From NCBI GenBank assembly GCA_963082975.1, contig OY720349.1, positions 62,432,501 to 62,496,500 of the forward strand: 64,000 nucleotides of DNA, given 5' to 3'. Origin of the DNA: Labia minor. Taxonomy: Eukaryota; Arthropoda; Insecta; Dermaptera; Spongiphoridae. This document shows positions 52,501-58,500 of the stretch, in pieces. Under the pieces are notes generated by a model. It was not told the origin of the DNA, made no database searches, and saw only the letters and a list, made by a program, of their open reading frames with translations. A program made the position numbers and the translations under genes. Positions within the stretch are counted from its first letter, which is position 1. The number at the start of each line of letters is the position of its first letter.

Positions 52501-55500
52501 GTCTGTCCGTCCGTCCGTCCGTATAGATGTGTACAGCTTGAACGGCTCAACGGATTTTGATGCAATTTGGTATATTTACTTAATGCATCAGTATGATGAA
52601 TTGATCAACTTTGGTGCAAATCCGGAATCCGGAAGTGGCAGTATTAGCGATCGACGATAGGAAGGGAAGGGTTATTTTCACACCAAATTTCACATGAGAA
52701 GATTTTCTACATATCACCACGAATCATGCACTTTGTATTGGTTTTATTCTCGAGAAAATCATCTTTATTAGTTTTTTCTTAATTTAAAATTATATGACGT
52801 CATCCAATCATTCATGACGTCACAGCCTGGTCTTACATATATATTCTAAATAAAATAAAATTAAAAATATTTATGTTATATCCATATTTGTTTTTTATTG
52901 CATTAATAGATACATTAAAATTATTTGAAATTGTTTCTGTAGCTGGAAATTAATTTACTTCAAACCGTCGGTCGGTTCGGACCTGGCCACAGGTCAACTT
53001 ATTTAATTATTCCTTTCGGGATATTAAAACAAAAATATCCTGTAAGGAAATATTTGCTTTGAACAATTTATTAAGTTCAATCAAATTGTTTAATTTTAAC
53101 ATTAATAATTATATTAATTTATTAGTTTTATTTAAAATTATTAATTACAATTCTACATTGTATTATTTTCAACTAATAACCTTATTAAAAGGATTATTTG
53201 GTTGCCACTGATTAAAAAGATCATTTTGATTAATCATTTTTCTTTATAGATCTAATTATATTCTTTATTATTCTACCTAGGATATTGAAATAAATATATC
53301 CGGTAAGAACATATTTGAGCTGAACAATTTATTAAGTTCAATCAAAGTATTTAATTTTAAAACCAATAAGTACATTAATTTACTAGTTTTATTTCTAATT
53401 CTTAACTGCAATTCTAAATCCTATTAAAAAGATTATTTAGTTTGAATTTGTAAATAATATCATTTTGATTAATTATTTTCTTAAATTTCTAATTACATTT
53501 CATTCAATAGTTTTATTTGAAAATATTGACCTGTTTAATTAATTTCATTTCTTTTTAAATCATAAATTATATTAATTGAATGGTTTTCTCTATTTATAAT
53601 GTGAATTGTATCTGCTAAAGCATTGAATTCTATAATTAAAAACATCCTTTATTATATTAAATATTGGCTAAAATATTTATTTGATAACTTGTAACTTAAT
53701 TTATTCATTTAATTGAAATATTACATTTATAACGTTTTTGAATTCTGCCTTTTTCATTTCTATTAATATGACTTATTCTGTTTTATCACAAGGCACCCTT
53801 ATAGCAGCTAGGTTTTGCAACGACGAAAGGATTAAGCAACAACCTGACAATCTTTGGAACCTTCCTTCGCAGGCTAGTTCTAGTATTGAAGAATTTTTTG
53901 TAGTTTCCTTACTACTCATTGTGGTGTAGTTCAATTGATATTTTCAATATCCCATTTTGGCTTTACCAGTTTCTTTGAATAATAATATAATATATGAGTA
54001 TGAATATTTCAAATGTCTGAATTCAATTGATCTGATACATAGCCAAAGCTAGATATAATTAAAGCTGTAAAAATTACAGCCTTTTATTGATAATTTCTGT
54101 AGAATTTGAGAATATATGGTAGAAGAAATTATTAGAAGAAAAATTAAAAAACAATAATGTATATTAATTTGGTAATAGTCAGAATTTTCGTTCATCATTA
54201 GAAAAAATATTTAAAAAAAAAATTATAAAAATATTAGATTTCATTTCATTTTTTAGAAAAACACAACATTGATTTGATATTTATATTTTTCAATGTAAAT
54301 GAATATAAAATATTATATTAAAAAGAATCAGGAGAGAATAGAAATTGGAATGAATAGGCTTAAAATAAGAACGATAAAAAGAATTTGGATGTTGCATCCA
54401 GTTTCAGTATTACTATAAACTAAAACGGATAATTAAATTTTCGATTTTATAAACAAAACATGTAAATGATTTTAAGTGTGATCACAAAAATTAATTTTAT
54501 ATTAACATTCTTAAAGGCCTGTAAATGGATTAGTAAATCGTCTCCAATGTAATAATGCATGCATATCAAATGGCAGGGGTCCTATGGTATACACCTTGGA
54601 CCTCCAGCGATACTTAGAGTAGCCAAGCAAGACCGGTAACTTATTCAAATATCCAGTCTATATTCAAATTAGATTATATCTCCAGATTACTAAACAAAAG
54701 TTTATAATTCTTAACAGAATAAATTTGAAAATTAAATAATTATTTTAGAAAGGGGATAAAAAAGAATATTAAAGATGTATTAATAATACATATAGTATAT
54801 TTCTGATGTGAAAAGAGTGAATTTTAATTCTATATTAAATAAATTATTTATATTAAATTAAGAATAAATCGAATCCAGAGGGGTAGCGTGAAGGGAGAGG
54901 GGGGCAACAAGCCCCCAAGCCCCCGGAGGCTACTCACAGAGGCGCCAAACGGTCTTCAAAACAAAATATTGTTGCATAATTTTAATTTTTATTATAATTG
55001 ATTTCTGGAAAATATATTTTAAATTTAGTGGGAGTGTTTTTAAAATATTTCTTTATAAATATACAAAATAAATAATAGGTATCTTCTGAACTAATTCTAG
55101 ATGATCATATATTAATACATTTCAAAATCTAGTCTTGTTTTTTCAACTACATTTTTTGTCTCAAATTTAAAGTCTAGCTTGAGCCTATAACTTTATTTAT
55201 TTTACTTTATTTATTAATTTGCGAGTGTATTTTACTTATAATATTATATAGTTTTCGAATGGGGGAGGGGGGGGGGCGCTAAAAGGTATTGTGCCCCGGA
55301 TAGAATTTTATTCTAAAGAGAACCATAAAGATTAAATATAGAATAATTTTAGAGCTAAAGACGTTTCTCATAAATATATATTGGATGTTCTAATCATATA
55401 ATAGATCATTTGAACTGTTTGTTTTACCCAAAATTGGAGAATTTAATTTTTAAGAGTAAGATAAAAACATTAAAAATGAAATAAATTCAATTTATTATAT

Positions 55501-58500
55501 AAGTGAATAAAATTTTTATATAAATAAAATATAATATTATCAATACAATTAATAAGTTAATCTAAAAAGTCATTTGATCAGAACGGCAATTGTGTGGTAT
55601 ATATATATATATAAATATAAATAAATTAATATATAATGATATTTTTTTATCTTTGATGATGGACAAGTGTTTGTTTGCAAAATGAGTGACTGGATAGAAC
55701 AAGAGAAACAGGAGTTGTGTTTCAGTTTATTCCATAGTATGGCTATATGGGAGAGAGAGAGAGAGAGAGGGAATAACTGACATGATATAAATGATAAAAA
55801 GAACATCTGCTGCCCAGCTCCTCCCTCTCGGCACCCACTTGGCCTGTTCAACCTCGAAATTTTTTTAAATTTCTAAAATATCTAAGATTAATAAGAACTA
55901 ACAGGATGATTAAAGCCTAAGAACAAAAAACGAGTGATAATGGCCCGATGACGTCTTTTCACAACACTTTCGATAGCGCGAACAAAAGTTTAAAAAATTC
56001 TAATAACAATAATAAATTTCTATCGCATTAAATTTCAGATATAGATTTATGATATTAATACAAATTTTATATAGTTATAGAGAATTGTGTTTAATGAATA
56101 ATTCAAAAAATTATTAACCTGATGATTAATTTGAATTTTGCTAAAAACTATGATAAGAGATCTTGAGGACTATTAATCATTTTGATGAGGGTCGGGCGAT
56201 ACAAACCCTGAGGCCATAAAATGATTCATGACCTCTTTATCTTAAATTTTTCGTAAATAAAAAGAATATAGACGACTAACTGATACGATCTTGTCGAATT
56301 GATCATATATACATACCTTAATTAATACACACAAATATCCATACTTAAAATCTACTATAGATATAATTATAATTTGTTTATAAATAGATAATTTGATTTC
56401 ATTTTTCATATTTTAGAAAATTCTTTTTTTTTTTTCAAATGAATATGCATTGTATTTGTTAATTTTATAAATAAATTCACGAAAAAGTTTTTTAAATAAA
56501 AATTATTTTAATTTTCTCTTTCAAAATGTTAATAGGAATAATAGTTGACACAAAACCAGAATAACAAAAAAAAAAAACAATAAAAATAGTTTATAATTTA
56601 TATTCAAAGTTTCAATTAAATAGGACAATATTGTAGATGAAAATGTTTATCTACTACAACTTCTACTACTACTACTACTACTACTACTACACACACAGAA
56701 ATCATCTTTCTAAAAATCCCCAATTAGATTAATAATAAAATTTCAATAAAAATGTTATTATTGAAATAGTTGAACTTTTTCTTCTGACCTTTTTGAAAAT
56801 CATTAATTTTATATATAATATTCATAGACTATATGACATTTAAATATTTAAAGGTCCTTACTATATTTTCTAGTATATAGAACCTAAATTTCTATAAAAA
56901 TTTTATTTAATTATTTCTTTAAAGGCGATTATACTATTCAGTCATGTAACCTGATGAGATCTTAATTGGGGCTGTTAATTGGCGACCTTCAGTACGATTC
57001 TTTAATAAATAATTATCAATCTCTCATTCTAATTTCAATTCATTCTCTCTCTAGTTTCACACTATTAAGATGTTAATGAGAGATAATAAAAAGAATTATA
57101 TAATTATTCCTTAATTAATACAAGATTTGAAAAGATATAAAAGTAGAATATTTTAAATTTTATAAAAATGTTAAATGTATATATTATATTATAGTATTAT
57201 ATATTTATTATATATAATGTATAACAAGTCATTAGCATATTAAATGAAATACTCTAACTCACTTTGTTTTGATCTTAGAAATTCTAAAATTATTTTTTTA
57301 TGGTCTAGTAGCTCCAATTAAAATAACAAATGTAGGTACCATAAGACTTAAATATAAAAATTTGTTATCTTAAATTATTATAATATAATAATAAAATGAA
57401 TTTCAACATCACTGCTTCTTGTTAATCATATCCCATTTCATTCGTTCATTTGTTCATATTTTTACAATTACCTACCCGCCTAACACTCAAATATCTCATT
57501 TTTTAATTTTTTAAAAAACTTATCAAAACTAAAATAAATCATTTTTACCGACCGACGATAGTAAGGGAGGTATTGTTTTCACATGATGTCTGTCCGTCCG
57601 TCCATCGGTCGTCCGTATAGATGTGTACAGCCTGAACGGCTCAACGGATTTTGATGAAATTTGGTATATTTACTTAATGCATCAGTGGGATGAATTGATC
57701 AACTTTTGGTGCAAATCCGGAAACCGGAAGTGGTAGTAGTAGCGATCGACGATAGGAAGGGAAGGGTTATTTTCGCACCAAATTTCACATAAGGAGATTT
57801 TTTACATATCACCACGAATCATGCACTTTGTATTGGTTTTATTCTCGAGAAAAATCATTTTCATTAGTTTTTTTCTTAATTTAAAATTATATGACGTCAT
57901 CCAGCCATTCATGACGTCACAGCCTGGTCTCACATATATATTATAAATAAAATAAAATTAAAAATGTTTATATTTATTATTTATGTATCCCTATCTGTTT
58001 TTTATTACATTAATAGATATATTAATATTATTTGAAATTGTTTCTGTAGCTGGAAATTAAATTATTTCAAACCGTCGGTCGGTTCGGACCTGGCCACATG
58101 TCAACTTATTTTTTAATAATACCAATATAGTCTAGGATATTTCATAAAAACGGTTAAAATTAAATAAGTTTAATTATTAAAAGATTAATTTTGCATAAAA
58201 AATTTCTAGGCTGGATTAGAAAAAATATACAATATTTTAAATTATTTTTAACTTAGTGATGTTTGACCCTTGACATGTACTTACTAATCAGCTTCGTTTG
58301 AATTTAAAATGTTTTTTATATTTTCCCCCCTCCTCCTCTGCATTCTTTTGCTCCATCTAATTCGGAATTTACAGATATAATCCATTGTTTAAACAATTTA
58401 ATTAGCATTGATGAAAAAAGTAGTTAAAAAAAAATTCTTAAAATAATAGAATTAAAATAATTTTTACTAAACATTCCTCAATATTAATTAATTAAATTTT

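Noticed and set aside
54873-55310. Complete hAT MITE
   Set aside because: Only the left end is convincing; no right terminus or 8-bp duplication was found, so it is listed only as a possible remnant.
47700-58110. CRISPR-like array formed by regularly repeated family A copies
   Set aside because: Copies are over 560 bp long, irregularly spaced and in both orientations across the window; they are interspersed mobile repeats in a eukaryote.
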